Source: Melioribacteraceae bacterium 4301-Me (lineage in GTDB: Bacteria; Bacteroidota; Ignavibacteria; Ignavibacteriales; Melioribacteraceae). From it: DNA of 64,000 nt. Each line of letters opens with the position of its first letter. Position 1 is the stretch's first letter. Shown here piece by piece: positions 9,634 to 19,275 of this stretch. Under the pieces are notes generated by a model that saw only the letters and a program-made list of their open reading frames with translations, was not told the origin of the DNA and made no database searches. The position numbers and the translations under genes were made by a program. The DNA lies in NCBI GenBank assembly GCA_041538185.1, contig JBGORM010000005.1:124001-188000 (forward strand). The letters run 5' to 3'.

Positions 9634-10233
9634 ATGCCGCCTGTATACTTCACATTGTACTATAATATAATTGTTGTTTCTGTTATTTTATGGCTTTTAC
9701 CGCCAATAAGGAACTATAAGACTAACTTCTTTATTTACTTTTTGGTATATGCAATTTCTGATCCAATTGCAATAATTCTATCAAAGTTTCACTTATGGGG
9801 CTCAATTACAACATTTAGTATTCTTTCTTACTTCATTTTATTGTCACTAAAAAAATTTACAAGCAATTCCAAACTATATGATGTAATACTGGTTTTTACA
9901 TTCTGTCTTACACTGTTTATTGTCTTTTTTGAAAAGGGATACAGTTATGCTGTCTTTATATTAATGCACTTCTTTATTTTTTTTACTATTCTAAGAAAAA
10001 CTATTCTAAACATAGCACAAACATTTACTATAAACATATTTTACTTTGTAATACTTTTTTATGAAGCAACAACAATTATAAAATTCCTTATATCATTACT
10101 TGACACCCAGCATGGTAAAATTCAATTGTTAGTTGTGGGTACATTTCAAATTTTGTTTGCTGTTTTTTTTACAATATTTAACGAAAACAGCCGTAAGATG
10201 AAAGTTAAGTTAAAAGTAGAAGCCAAATCCTAA
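9634..10233 (+). CDS. Polytopic membrane protein of unknown function, in two-component operon
   Basis: The 199-residue protein has about six to seven hydrophobic segments across its whole length and a basic cytoplasmic C-terminus (KMKVKLKVEAKS). No family was recognised. The start ATG is 6 nt after the response regulator stop, so it is very likely the third gene of that operon. That position, and the lack of a sensor domain in the kinase, make it a candidate signal-input partner or a target of the regulator, but this is inference. It is convergent with ccmB, separated by 3 nt. Confidence 0.8.
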   Translation: MPPVYFTLYYNIIVVSVILWLLPPIRNYKTNFFIYFLVYAISDPIAIILSKFHLWGSITTFSILSYFILLSLKKFTSNSKLYDVILVFTFCLTLFIVFFEKGYSYAVFILMHFFIFFTILRKTILNIAQTFTINIFYFVILFYEATTIIKFLISLLDTQHGKIQLLVVGTFQILFAVFFTIFNENSRKMKVKLKVEAKS

Positions 10234-10236
10234 AAG

Positions 10237-10896
10237 TTATTCTTTCCAAATAAAATCAAACAAAAGATAAGAAGCTGTTAGCATAATTACATCGTAACAA
10301 ATTAAAACTGCAATTTCAACAAGGGATGAAGGGATAGAATTGCCATCCATAGAAAATTTAGTTAATTCCAATAAAGTAAGTATCAGAGGAAGTAATATGG
10401 GGAAGGAAAGAACCGGATAAAGTGTTCCTTTAGAACTTGCTTTTGATATTATTGCTGCAATAATTGTCGATGAAACAGCAATGCCTATATTACCCAAAAA
10501 AAATGCAATCAAAAAAAGAAGAAAGTTCTTTATTGCAAATGAAGGAAAAAATAAAAAAAACAAAATTGTTATAACAACATTCATAAGAAAGACAAGTATT
10601 AAATTAAATATTAACTTGCCCGAGAAGATGGTTGATGGAGCTGCTATTAATTGCAATGTCATTGTTGTACCGCGTTCTTCTTCGGAAACAAATGCTCTTG
10701 CCAAGCCAGACATAGCAGAGAAAAAAATTACCACCCATAATAATCCTCCAGTAAGGTATTCAGAAATTTTTTCACTTCCAATTGAAAACAAAATTACACT
10801 TATCGTCACAAGTATAAACATAGCAAGTGCATTAATTGCATATCTTGTTCTCAGTTCCGACTGCCAATCTTTTTTAAAGATTGAATAAGCTTTCAT
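10237..10896 (-). CDS. ccmB: Haem exporter permease CcmB
   Basis: The 219-residue membrane protein has six predicted TM segments. It carries the CcmB-typical region SGLARAFVSEEERGTTMT after TM2, then QLIAAPSTIFSGKLIFN. CcmB with CcmA forms the ABC module that acts with CcmC/CcmE in holocytochrome c maturation. It overlaps ccmA by 4 nt. No ccmC, ccmE or ccmF is nearby in the window. The window encodes a multihaem c-type cytochrome at 32072-33580 that would need such a pathway. Confidence 0.9.
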   Translation of the reverse strand: MKAYSIFKKDWQSELRTRYAINALAMFILVTISVILFSIGSEKISEYLTGGLLWVVIFFSAMSGLARAFVSEEERGTTMTLQLIAAPSTIFSGKLIFNLILVFLMNVVITILFFLFFPSFAIKNFLLFLIAFFLGNIGIAVSSTIIAAIISKASSKGTLYPVLSFPILLPLILTLLELTKFSMDGNSIPSSLVEIAVLICYDVIMLTASYLLFDFIWKE

Positions 10897-11531
10897 AAAT
10901 CTTTTCTATATTTTCTTAAATCAATTATTTCGCTGCAAAGCGCAAGGTCATTGTCATCGTTGCTTGCAATAATTATAAGCTTTTCGTTAGCCTGTTCGTT
11001 TAACAATTCGTATACTTTTTCTTTACCCTCATTATCTAAATTAGAAGTAGGCTCGTCTAACAAAATAAGTTCGGGCGAGTGAATGATTGCAAAAATAAAT
11101 TTCAGCCTTTGTTTCATCCCTGAAGAATAGCTTTTTACAAAATCATCTTTGCGGTCGTACAAACCAAGTTTATTAAACAAATAATTTTTCTTTTCGTTGT
11201 CATATCTTACGCCGCGAATGCGGGAAAAGAAATTGAGATTTTCTTCTGCAGTAAATTCATCATAAAGAAAAAGGTATGGTGCTGTAAAACCTATATGGTT
11301 ATGAAGTTTTTCCGGCTCTATGGTATGAGAGTTGAAATAATGAAAAACTTTACCTTTAGTGGGTGATAATAATCCCAAAATAATTTTTGATAAAGTAGAC
11401 TTTCCCGCGCCATTAGGACCAGCTATTCCATATATTTTAGCCGGATAAAATTTGTAATCAAGTTCATCAAAAATTAATCTTCTTCCGTAAATCTTTGTTA
11501 CTTTCTGTAATTCTAAGTTGTACTCAATCAT
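10893..11531 (-). CDS. ccmA: Haem exporter ATPase CcmA
   Basis: This is a 212-residue ABC ATPase, the usual CcmA size. It has Walker A GPNGAGKST (38-46), ABC signature SYSSGMKQRL (about 134-142) and Walker B ELILLDEPTSNLD (about 154-166). A switch His is not obvious: the corresponding region reads IIIASNDDND, which deserves comparison with other CcmA proteins. It pairs with ccmB through a 4-nt overlap and itself overlaps the end of the upstream T9SS protease gene by 8 nt. Assignment to CcmA rather than a generic exporter rests mainly on CcmB as partner. Confidence 0.88.
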   Translation of the reverse strand: MIEYNLELQKVTKIYGRRLIFDELDYKFYPAKIYGIAGPNGAGKSTLSKIILGLLSPTKGKVFHYFNSHTIEPEKLHNHIGFTAPYLFLYDEFTAEENLNFFSRIRGVRYDNEKKNYLFNKLGLYDRKDDFVKSYSSGMKQRLKFIFAIIHSPELILLDEPTSNLDNEGKEKVYELLNEQANEKLIIIASNDDNDLALCSEIIDLRKYRKDL

Positions 11532-13203
11532 TATAAATTACAAATTTTCCTTTTTTTGTATTCTCGCCAGACTTTGTTACATAAAAATAAACACCTGTCG
11601 GAAGCCTGTTACCATTATTATCCAGCCCATTCCAGCTTACAACAAATTTGTCAAAAGCTTGTATTTTCTTTTGCGATGAATATACTAACTTCATACTTAT
11701 CGAATAAATATACAGGTCAGCATAACCATTGTTATCCTTGCTAACAGGAATATAAAGACTGCTGTTAGCGGAATATTTAAACGGCTGCGGGTAGCAGAAA
11801 TCAATTTCACTTCTTTTTATAATTCCATCATTAACAGGCACATAGTTAAAAATATTTGACTCTGATAGATAGTCGGGCTTGCTTGTTTCTAAAAGTGAAT
11901 AAAAACCATCGATAACTGTTTTACTTCCAGAAAAAGGAACAGAAGAATAATAGTAAGTGAGACTTAGCAAATTTGAGTTAGAATTAATGCCGCTGTAGAC
12001 ATCAGAATTGGATATCACTGCAACCATTGTATCGTTGAAGTTATTGAAATAAACAAAGTTAAGAGAGACAGGCGAAGTATTAAGCATTAATGAGTTTTTG
12101 TTTTTATCATACGCTAAGTTCATAATTGGCTTTACAAGAGGGTAATTAGCAGCTTCTTTAAAATATTTCCCTGGTACACTCCTAAAATTTGTGAAATAAA
12201 TCCACTGTCCAAATAAATTAAATTCAATTTTAAAGTTAGAATTGTTCTCTTGAATTGCTGCGCTAATTGAGATTAAAGCGCGGTTGTGAGCTTTCATTAA
12301 TTCCCAAGTTCTTTTTATAATATTCACACCAAAACGGTCAGCTAAAAAGATATTCCAAATAGCTAAATTATATCCGCTGTTAGCTGAAAAACTTCTTCCT
12401 GGATTTGAAAAATATGAAGACATATAAAAATAATAGTCGTTAACATCGTTGAACACAAACTCTTCCATTGATGAAGATGTAATTTCATAATAATACTGGT
12501 CAGAAGAACGGTAGATGTAATTGCCCATTTGAATTGCATGATGCATTTCATGGGCAACTGTTACGCGTGCAGCATTGATTCTTTTTGTATTATAGTTAGA
12601 ATAATCATTATCAATTACAATAAAACTTGTATAAGTGCTGTCGCCTATAAGCTGGTCGATTTCTGTATAACCATAAAATCCGTTTGAAAGATTTTGAATA
12701 TAAATATCGTAAAGATTGTCACCTCCTGCACCATTATCAGGGGGTGGCGCTGGATAGCCTAGTATATTTACTTCGTAATTATATGCTGAGTCTACAGCTA
12801 TAGCCAAAGAATCCAAGTAAATTTTCTTATAAAAAATTATTTGCTCTGGTGTTATGTTCTTGCGTACCTCATCAGGTATATAATCAGGGTAATCAGATTT
12901 ATTAAAATGAATTCTAAACTTTCCATTTGGAGTAACAAAGCTTGTATCTGTTGCCGGTCTTTGTAAAAGTGAGGTTATTTCTTTTCGTCTTTTTAAATCA
13001 TAGTTCTGTAAATTTTGTATAACTTGGTTTATTATTCCCGTTGCACATTTCTCTGTATCTAACGTAATATTTGTTTGTGACTGTATTGAAAAAACGTGAA
13101 CACCTTTAACAGACAATAATCTTAGATAAAGGCTATCTAAATTTTGCGAGTAAAGATGTGCTAAAGGGAAAAAGATTATTATAAGTTTTAGTAGTGATTT
13201 CAT
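11524..13203 (-). CDS. Secreted metalloprotease-like protein with T9SS sorting domain
   Basis: The 559-residue protein has a signal peptide (MKSLLKLIIIFFPLAHLYSQ) and a putative zinc-binding HEMHH motif at 218-222 within RVTVAHEMHHAIQMGNY, which resembles the MXAN_6640-type putative metalloproteases. A beta-rich C-terminus includes a FlgD-like/T9SS type A sorting segment (WNGLDNNGNRLPTGVYFY; ends KKGKFVIYND). It is expected to be exported by Sec, then through the outer membrane by T9SS. The ATG shares one base with the stop of the FG-GAP gene upstream (TAATG), and ccmA overlaps its 3' end. The substrate is unknown. Confidence 0.87.
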   Translation of the reverse strand: MKSLLKLIIIFFPLAHLYSQNLDSLYLRLLSVKGVHVFSIQSQTNITLDTEKCATGIINQVIQNLQNYDLKRRKEITSLLQRPATDTSFVTPNGKFRIHFNKSDYPDYIPDEVRKNITPEQIIFYKKIYLDSLAIAVDSAYNYEVNILGYPAPPPDNGAGGDNLYDIYIQNLSNGFYGYTEIDQLIGDSTYTSFIVIDNDYSNYNTKRINAARVTVAHEMHHAIQMGNYIYRSSDQYYYEITSSSMEEFVFNDVNDYYFYMSSYFSNPGRSFSANSGYNLAIWNIFLADRFGVNIIKRTWELMKAHNRALISISAAIQENNSNFKIEFNLFGQWIYFTNFRSVPGKYFKEAANYPLVKPIMNLAYDKNKNSLMLNTSPVSLNFVYFNNFNDTMVAVISNSDVYSGINSNSNLLSLTYYYSSVPFSGSKTVIDGFYSLLETSKPDYLSESNIFNYVPVNDGIIKRSEIDFCYPQPFKYSANSSLYIPVSKDNNGYADLYIYSISMKLVYSSQKKIQAFDKFVVSWNGLDNNGNRLPTGVYFYVTKSGENTKKGKFVIYND

Positions 13204-15407
13204 TATTCAAGATTCTTAAATTCAACAGCATTTGATTTAGTAGTAGAAATAATTAAATAACTATCTCTTTTTATTGAGGTAGCAAAATAATTACTTATAT
13301 CTTGCAATTCAATTAATTTGCCTCGTTTAGCTGTTTTATCTCCTTTTGCAAATTCGTACTTAATTAGCTTTGATTCATCTTTATCGTAATAAAACAAAGT
13401 GTAAGTTTTACTTCGTGCATCATAAAGAACATTAAAAAAGTTTTTGGGGCAGGCAATTTTAGAGTTGTCAATTTTAACGGGCTGAGTTTTAATTTGATAA
13501 AAGGCAAATAATTTTTCGTTTAACCAATAGAGTAATATAGGTATGGAATTCTTTACCCTATTTTCTAAGGTAATTAGAATTGTATGCGTTACATCCTTAT
13601 AAGGCACATGGTAAAGTTCTTCTTCCTTATAATTCTTCAATTGATTTGTAGTTCGGTAAAAATGAATTTCATTATTAATTTTTGCTATCCAATAAATTTC
13701 CACAGAACTGTTAATATCAATAAGAGCATCTTCTGAATAACTGCCAATAGTTATAATTCCTTCGCTTACGAAACGAAAGTCCTTGTAAACAAACTTTTGT
13801 AAAAGCAATTTAGAACCACTATTAAGCAGCGCATAAATCGTTTGATTTTCGTATTCATTGCTCGTATGAAATTTAGCATCGTAAATGGGATAAGGTGTAT
13901 AAAAGACTTTCCTAGAAAACTTATGGTCTTCAGAGTCAATAGAGAGCAGTTCAATTTTTCTTTCTCCTGTTTTAAAAAGGAGCAAATCTTTTTTACCGCC
14001 TTCAAGATAACTTACATCAATGTTAGTGTAATCGTCAGAAATAGGATATTCATTGTAAGTAGCTACAATTCCATTTTTTTGCACCGAAAGTACAATCATC
14101 TTAAGTCTTACAGTATCAACAATAAAGTAATTTCTTTCATTTTGCTTATTGTTAGTGGTAATACGCAGTAATCTTGGATAAGGTGTAAAAGACAAGCTAA
14201 AGCTATCTTTAACAAATCTTAAACTTGTTATCTCAAAAATATTGCCGGTTGAACTAAGCGCTATGAGATGCTTTCCTCTTCTATCAACGAAAGATATTAT
14301 AGTACTTAAGCCAACTCGCTGGAAGTAATTTATTGGCTGGTAAAATTTATTATTATCCTTGTTAAATAACACAAATAAATTACCCGTATCTAAAGAAATA
14401 AAAGAAACATCATCTAAACCGTCGTCGTTATAGTCTAACACATTAAACTCGGTAGGCTTATCTTCAGTGTTTATAATTATAGTATTTTGAAAAGAAGAAA
14501 CAGAATCCCCAATTACATATTCAAAACCATTATCATTTGCAGCTAATATATCACTAAAGCTATCTGAGTTAACATCACAAATTTGAAATTTGTTAGCAAC
14601 GTACATTAGCTTTATTGAGCGGTATTCTTTAAAGCTGCCCGACTGGTCGTTATAATAAAAATGTATAGTATTATTTATAGCATCTAATGCTGCTATATCA
14701 GGATAACCATCATAATCAAGATCGATGAACTTAGCCTCTTTAAACTTTTCTTTCGTTATAATCTTTTGTTCTATTAGTCTGCCATTTTTTTCTTTTAAAA
14801 TAGACAAACCCACAAAATTAGAGCCGCAGACTAAAATTTCGTTACTACCGGTATGATTTATATCGGCAACATCAAAGGAAGAAGGATATGAATCGAAATG
14901 TAATTTTGCTTTTATTAAAGGTAATCCACTGGTAAGAAAAGTTAATATACCAACTGTTCTACTTGCTTTAGAAACAAATACATATTCCTTGTTTTGTTGA
15001 TTTAGCTTACTTAATAAGCCAATCTTATATATTGGGTAAGGGAAAAATATTACTCTACCTTTTAAATAAAACGATTTAGGGTCAGCTTTATGAATGACTA
15101 ATTTCCTTTCGACATTAGAGAACAAAATTAAGTCTCGGTAACCGTCGTTATTAAAATCTATTGCTAATAGTCCATTAAAATTTGGGTAAGTAGTTGTTTC
15201 GTTCCACTTACAAAATCCGTTTATATTGATTTGGGCGTATAGTTCAATCTCAAAAAGAAAGTAAATCAAGAAAATTTTTTTACAATTTGTGTACAACTCC
15301 GACTTAAAAGAGGAACTACTTGCAGTTTTCTTTTTAATTTTTTTAACAGGTTTTAAATGCCTGTTCAATAGCTTTTTAATTGATTTATAAACACGAAACA
15401 TTTTCAA
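13203..15407 (-). CDS. Secreted FG-GAP/VCBS-repeat protein
   Basis: This is a 734-residue protein. After an unusually long basic N-terminus (about 40 residues) comes a hydrophobic signal-like stretch (KKIFLIYFLFEIELYAQ). Calcium-binding-like FG-GAP/VCBS repeats recur: AIDFNNDGYRDLILFSN, DVADINHTGSNEILVCG, FIDLDYDGYPDIAALD, DVNSDSFSDILAAND and DYNDDGLDDVSFISL. These repeats build integrin-alpha-like propellers and are common in secreted proteins of this phylum. No C-terminal sorting domain is seen, unlike the coupled protease gene just downstream. The true start may be further inside than the ATG at 15407. It is the probable first gene of the operon through ccmB. Confidence 0.85.
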   Translation of the reverse strand: MKMFRVYKSIKKLLNRHLKPVKKIKKKTASSSSFKSELYTNCKKIFLIYFLFEIELYAQININGFCKWNETTTYPNFNGLLAIDFNNDGYRDLILFSNVERKLVIHKADPKSFYLKGRVIFFPYPIYKIGLLSKLNQQNKEYVFVSKASRTVGILTFLTSGLPLIKAKLHFDSYPSSFDVADINHTGSNEILVCGSNFVGLSILKEKNGRLIEQKIITKEKFKEAKFIDLDYDGYPDIAALDAINNTIHFYYNDQSGSFKEYRSIKLMYVANKFQICDVNSDSFSDILAANDNGFEYVIGDSVSSFQNTIIINTEDKPTEFNVLDYNDDGLDDVSFISLDTGNLFVLFNKDNNKFYQPINYFQRVGLSTIISFVDRRGKHLIALSSTGNIFEITSLRFVKDSFSLSFTPYPRLLRITTNNKQNERNYFIVDTVRLKMIVLSVQKNGIVATYNEYPISDDYTNIDVSYLEGGKKDLLLFKTGERKIELLSIDSEDHKFSRKVFYTPYPIYDAKFHTSNEYENQTIYALLNSGSKLLLQKFVYKDFRFVSEGIITIGSYSEDALIDINSSVEIYWIAKINNEIHFYRTTNQLKNYKEEELYHVPYKDVTHTILITLENRVKNSIPILLYWLNEKLFAFYQIKTQPVKIDNSKIACPKNFFNVLYDARSKTYTLFYYDKDESKLIKYEFAKGDKTAKRGKLIELQDISNYFATSIKRDSYLIISTTKSNAVEFKNLE

Positions 15408-15463
15408 GAGTTATAGACAGTTTTTGATGAAAAGTAATAAGTCGGTTTAACAGCAAAGAGTTT

Positions 15464-15934
15464 CTAAGGACTTCTATAAATCAATCTGTTTTTTCTTCGC
15501 AGCAATGCTTCCTCGTATCTTCTTTTTTCATCATCAGTCTCAGGTTCTATTTCAAATGTTTCAACAGGTTTGCCATTTTCATCTACACTAACAAAGGTCA
15601 AATATGCGGTATTGGTATGCACCACTTTACCATCTTTAAGGGATTCAGCAGTAACTTTTACGCCAACCTCCATAGAAGTTTTAAATGCTCTGTTAACAGA
15701 TGCTGTTAACGTTACAACGTCGCCTAATTTTATTGGGTGGTGAAAGTCAATTCTATCTACAGAGGCTGTAACACAAACTCGTTGAGAGTGTTTAGAAGAT
15801 GATAAAGCAGCACAAATATCAATCCAATGCATTAATTGACCGCCAAGCAAATTACCAAGTTGATTAGTGTGGTGGGGCAAAACAAGTTCGGTCATTGTTA
15901 CTATTGATTCAGAGACTTTTTTTGCTTTTGCCAT
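15464..15934 (-). CDS. Acyl-CoA thioesterase, hotdog fold (YciA/BACH family)
   Basis: The 156-residue protein contains one hotdog domain. The N-terminal active-site region HHTNQLGNLLGGQLMHWID matches the acyl-CoA hydrolase family (Asn/Asp and GG-x-L-x-WID). It is followed by CVTASVDRIDFHHPI and the strand GDVVTLTASVNRAF. A short, charged, arginine-rich tail follows. By family it hydrolyses acyl-CoA to free acid and CoA in the cytoplasm, and the chain-length preference is not predictable here. The bamD gene lies 23 nt upstream on the same strand. Confidence 0.92.
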   Translation of the reverse strand: MAKAKKVSESIVTMTELVLPHHTNQLGNLLGGQLMHWIDICAALSSSKHSQRVCVTASVDRIDFHHPIKLGDVVTLTASVNRAFKTSMEVGVKVTAESLKDGKVVHTNTAYLTFVSVDENGKPVETFEIEPETDDEKRRYEEALLRRKNRLIYRSP

Positions 15935-15957
15935 AAGTAACTTTCTTTACAAAATTG

Positions 15958-16734
15958 TTATTTACTGCTTATTTGATTTAAAGATGTCTCAAGTTCTTTT
16001 AGCTCTTCTACTCTTTCATTATTTGGGTAACGAATTAAAAAAGTGTTAATATCTGCCAACGCTTTGTCTTTCATTTTTCTTTTTACTTCCAGCTGTATTT
16101 TACGGTAAAGAGCAAGAGGTCCATACTTTGTATCGTGATAAGTATCGGCTACATTACCATAATAATCCATCGCAGCAATTTGGTATTCCATCTTTTCATA
16201 AATTAAAGCACTATTATATTCTTTTTCTGCAAGCTTGTTCGTCAGCTCCTTAATTTTATTTTCAGCTTCTTCCACTTTTGGATTAGTTGGGAAAAAATCG
16301 ATAAAAGCCTGATACTCATCAATTGCCTTTTTTGTGTAGGTTTGGTCTAACGGAAATGGTGGCGATAATTGATAATAACATTCGGCAAGCATAAATTGAG
16401 CTTGTGGAACAAATGGGCTTGCCGGCATATTTCGGACAAGCTTGCTAAACTCATATGCACCAAGTAAATATTGCTTCTTCTTGAAATATGTCATTCCTAT
16501 ATAAAACTGCGCATCATCACTTACCGCGCTGCCCGGAAATTGTAACAGCACAGTCTGAAACTCCTGTAAAGCTAATTCATAATCACCATCATTATACAGC
16601 TTCATTGCATATTCAAAGTATTGTTCAGAATTAAATTTGGTTGTATCAACCGAGCTTGAGCAACTTAGAATTACAACTAATAGCAACGCATGTAAGACTG
16701 CAAATTTTAATTTCTGCACTTTTCTCTCTTCCAA
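15958..16734 (-). CDS. bamD: Outer-membrane assembly lipoprotein BamD-like
   Basis: The 258-residue protein has a lipoprotein signal ending in LLVVILSCSSS with lipid-acceptor C25. It is followed by TPR-like repeats: EYAMKLYNDGDYELALQEFQ, AQFYIGMTYFKKKQY and AQFMLAECYY. A YaiO/BamD-type array with the DQTYTKKAIDEYQAFI helix extends to about residue 250. It matches the BamD (YfiO) family in length and repeat spacing. BamD binds BamA on the periplasmic side of the outer membrane. It is probably co-transcribed with the thioesterase 23 nt downstream and with the small secreted protein gene upstream. Confidence 0.9.
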   Translation of the reverse strand: MEERKVQKLKFAVLHALLLVVILSCSSSVDTTKFNSEQYFEYAMKLYNDGDYELALQEFQTVLLQFPGSAVSDDAQFYIGMTYFKKKQYLLGAYEFSKLVRNMPASPFVPQAQFMLAECYYQLSPPFPLDQTYTKKAIDEYQAFIDFFPTNPKVEEAENKIKELTNKLAEKEYNSALIYEKMEYQIAAMDYYGNVADTYHDTKYGPLALYRKIQLEVKRKMKDKALADINTFLIRYPNNERVEELKELETSLNQISSK

Positions 16735-16793
16735 TTAAAAAATTAATACAAAAATAAGTAAAAAGGATAATGCCAAGAAATACAAATTTTAAT

Positions 16794-17390
16794 TTACCTG
16801 CTTCTTACTGTAAAGAATAAAATAATAGTTACAATAAGCGCACCTAAAGCAATAGCTGGTTCTACAAGGTTAGAAAAGAGAGGTTCTCCGGGAACTTCCC
16901 CTCTTGTAAAAGGAAGTTCAGTATTTTCTATTCGTTGAATCATATCATAATTAACAGTGTCTTTATATGTATTAGTAAATCGATTTGAAACAATAACTTT
17001 TCCATTCTCTGTTATAAAATATTCACCTTCTAATTTTACAATCCTATTTACAAAAACATTTCCAAACAATCCTTCTTTTTCTACATTATTATACAATACG
17101 GAAATATTTTCAATAGTGTAATTTAAAACATCACTCTCATCTCCAGTAGTTTTTATCTCGAAATCACGTTTAATAAGGCTGTTGATTAAATCACCTTTTA
17201 AAATTTGCATTGAAGGAACAGAAAAAAACACAAGCGATATTTTCTTTTCTTTTCCTAAAAAAGAAGAGTCTATCTTTGCCGTTGAGTTCTCAATTAGTTT
17301 ACTGATAACTGACAAGTTTGTTAAAGGCTGAGCCGGTAATGACAAAGCAAAGAAAAATAACATCAGGGAAAATGTGAGTACTTTTTTCAA
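16794..17390 (-). CDS. Hypothetical exported protein with C-terminal membrane anchor
   Basis: I prefer a TTG start at 17390, because the stretch from there (KKVLTFSLMLFFFALSLPAQ) forms a clean signal peptide. An in-frame ATG at 17453 would add 21 odd hydrophobic residues. The 198-residue product has a globular periplasmic part of about 150 residues and a C-terminal TM segment (ALGALIVTIILFFTVRSR). No family was recognised. It lies directly upstream of bamD on the same strand (59 nt), which suggests an envelope role, but only by context. Confidence 0.75.
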   Translation of the reverse strand: MKKVLTFSLMLFFFALSLPAQPLTNLSVISKLIENSTAKIDSSFLGKEKKISLVFFSVPSMQILKGDLINSLIKRDFEIKTTGDESDVLNYTIENISVLYNNVEKEGLFGNVFVNRIVKLEGEYFITENGKVIVSNRFTNTYKDTVNYDMIQRIENTELPFTRGEVPGEPLFSNLVEPAIALGALIVTIILFFTVRSR

Positions 17391-17796
17391 TATTATAATC
17401 TGTATTAATAAAATAACCACAATAAAATTAGGAATTGAATCAGCAAAGTGCAAAAAGACAATACGTGCATTCTAAGAATATTCAGTTAACCCATATTAAA
17501 CTAATAGTAACTTCTGAAAAAACCCTTTTACCTTTCGTTTGTGAAAAAGAAATTCACTTCCAAATTAGAGAATTCCAACTTACACTCGTTAGATTGATAT
17601 TTACGAGAATGACATGAAATTTCAAATATTGCCTTTGAGTTTTCTTTGGTTTACAAAAAATAGCTAACCAGCAGATTTATTTATCTGCAAACTTTTTATT
17701 TTAGTAATCATGTAAAAAGTTTCTATAGAAATTGGTATTTAATTAATTAAGCGTTGCTCTTTTTACTATTGCAATCATTTTTAACTTAAAACATAT
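17391..17796. other. Divergent intergenic region, no gene seen
   Basis: This AT-rich region lies between the leftward bamD operon and the rightward decarboxylase. A 60-codon ORF inside it has no RBS and no recognisable content. Promoters for both directions must lie here, but none is clear enough to mark. Confidence 0.55.
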
Positions 17797-19275
17797 ATGA
17801 GAAAAATTATGCACAACAAAAATAATATTGGCGATGCGTCAATTGAAGAATTTCAAAAATATGGCCACGAATTAATTGATTGGGTTGCCGGCTATTTAAA
17901 AAATATTGAGAATTATCCAGTACTTCCTAACATTAAACCTGGTGATATAAAAAAGAGACTGCCAGAAAATCCACCGGAAAAAGGTGAACCCCTTAGTGAA
18001 ATCTTAGCCGACATTGATAAAATTGTAATGCCGGGAATGACCCATTGGCAACATCCAAGTTTTATGGCGTATTTTAATTCAACTGCAAGCGGAGCAGGAA
18101 TATTAGGTGAAATTTTGAGTGCAGCTTTTAACACTAATGGAATGCTATGGAAATCAGCCCCTGCTTCAAATGAAATTGAAGAAGTAACAATTAATTGGTT
18201 TCGTCAACTTATTGGATTACCAAATTACTTTTGGGGAATAATTTATGATACTGCTTCAGTGAGCTCTATGCATGCTATTGCTGCAGCCAGAGAGTACAAC
18301 CAAAATTTGCAGATACGTCAAAAAGGAATGATTAACAAAGAACTCCCAAAACTAAGATTATATGCTTCTGAACAGGCTCATTCATCAATTGATAAAGCAG
18401 CATTAACACTTGGGATTGGTTTAGAGGGAATAAGAAAAATACCTGTAGATAATGAATTTAAAATGATTCCTGAAGAACTAGAGAAAGCAATTAGAGAAGA
18501 TAAACAAAATGGATGGCTACCTTTTTGTGTGACAGCTACAATTGGAACAACTTCTACCACTAGTATTGACCCAGTCGAACTGATAGCTCCAATCTGCAGA
18601 AAAGAAAATATTTGGCTTCATGTGGATGCTGCTCATGCTGGTGTGATAGCAATGGTGCCTGAAATGAAATTCATCTTAAAAGGTGTTGAACAAGCTGATT
18701 CGTTTGTCGTTAACCCCCATAAATGGATGTTCGTACCAATAGATTTAAGTCTGCTCTACACTAAACATCCTAAAATCTTAAAATCAGCTTTTAGTTTAGT
18801 ACCTGAATACTTAAAAACAGCAGAAGACGATTTAGTCAATAACTATATGGATTATGGTATACAGCTCGGCAGGAGATTTCGTTCACTTAAATTTTGGTTT
18901 GTTATGCGTTACTTTGGTAAAGAAGGTCTAATTGCTGTTTACCGTGAGCATTTAAGATTAGGCAAATTATTTGCTTCTTGGATTGATAATGATCCTAACT
19001 TTGAAAGATTAGCTCCTGTCCCATTCAGCACGGTATGTTTTAGGGCAGTCCCAACAAAATTAAAAACGGAAGAAGAACTGAACAAATTTAATGAAAGGTT
19101 AATAAACGAAATTAATTCAACAGGTAAATTGTTTTTAAGTCACACTAAGTTAAATGGCGTATTCACAATTAGACTTGTAGTTTCCGGTTTGCGCACTACT
19201 GAAAAACATGTTTATGCAGCTTGGGATGTTATAAGAAAAACTTTTGATTCTTTGTTGAAGAGTTATAGGAATTAA
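17797..19275 (+). CDS. PLP-dependent decarboxylase (group II, aromatic-L-amino-acid type)
   Basis: The 492-residue length is typical of the DDC/TDC family. The PLP-binding lysine is K309 in NPHKWMFVP, the pyridine-N aspartate is D277 in HVDAAHAG, and the ring-stacking His is in EQAHSS (H195). The N-terminal PGMTHWQHPSFMAYF segment is the conserved substrate-pocket region of aromatic amino acid decarboxylases. By family it decarboxylates Trp, Tyr, Phe or DOPA in the cytoplasm, and substrate choice cannot be read from the sequence. Two in-frame starts are possible, at 17797 and 17809. It is monocistronic, and its stop overlaps that of the convergent gene by 4 nt. Confidence 0.92.
   Translation: MRKIMHNKNNIGDASIEEFQKYGHELIDWVAGYLKNIENYPVLPNIKPGDIKKRLPENPPEKGEPLSEILADIDKIVMPGMTHWQHPSFMAYFNSTASGAGILGEILSAAFNTNGMLWKSAPASNEIEEVTINWFRQLIGLPNYFWGIIYDTASVSSMHAIAAAREYNQNLQIRQKGMINKELPKLRLYASEQAHSSIDKAALTLGIGLEGIRKIPVDNEFKMIPEELEKAIREDKQNGWLPFCVTATIGTTSTTSIDPVELIAPICRKENIWLHVDAAHAGVIAMVPEMKFILKGVEQADSFVVNPHKWMFVPIDLSLLYTKHPKILKSAFSLVPEYLKTAEDDLVNNYMDYGIQLGRRFRSLKFWFVMRYFGKEGLIAVYREHLRLGKLFASWIDNDPNFERLAPVPFSTVCFRAVPTKLKTEEELNKFNERLINEINSTGKLFLSHTKLNGVFTIRLVVSGLRTTEKHVYAAWDVIRKTFDSLLKSYRN

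Noticed and set aside
17435..17617. 60-codon plus-strand ORF between the bamD operon and the decarboxylase
   Set aside because: It overlaps the start region of an opposite-strand gene, has no Shine-Dalgarno and no recognisable protein features.
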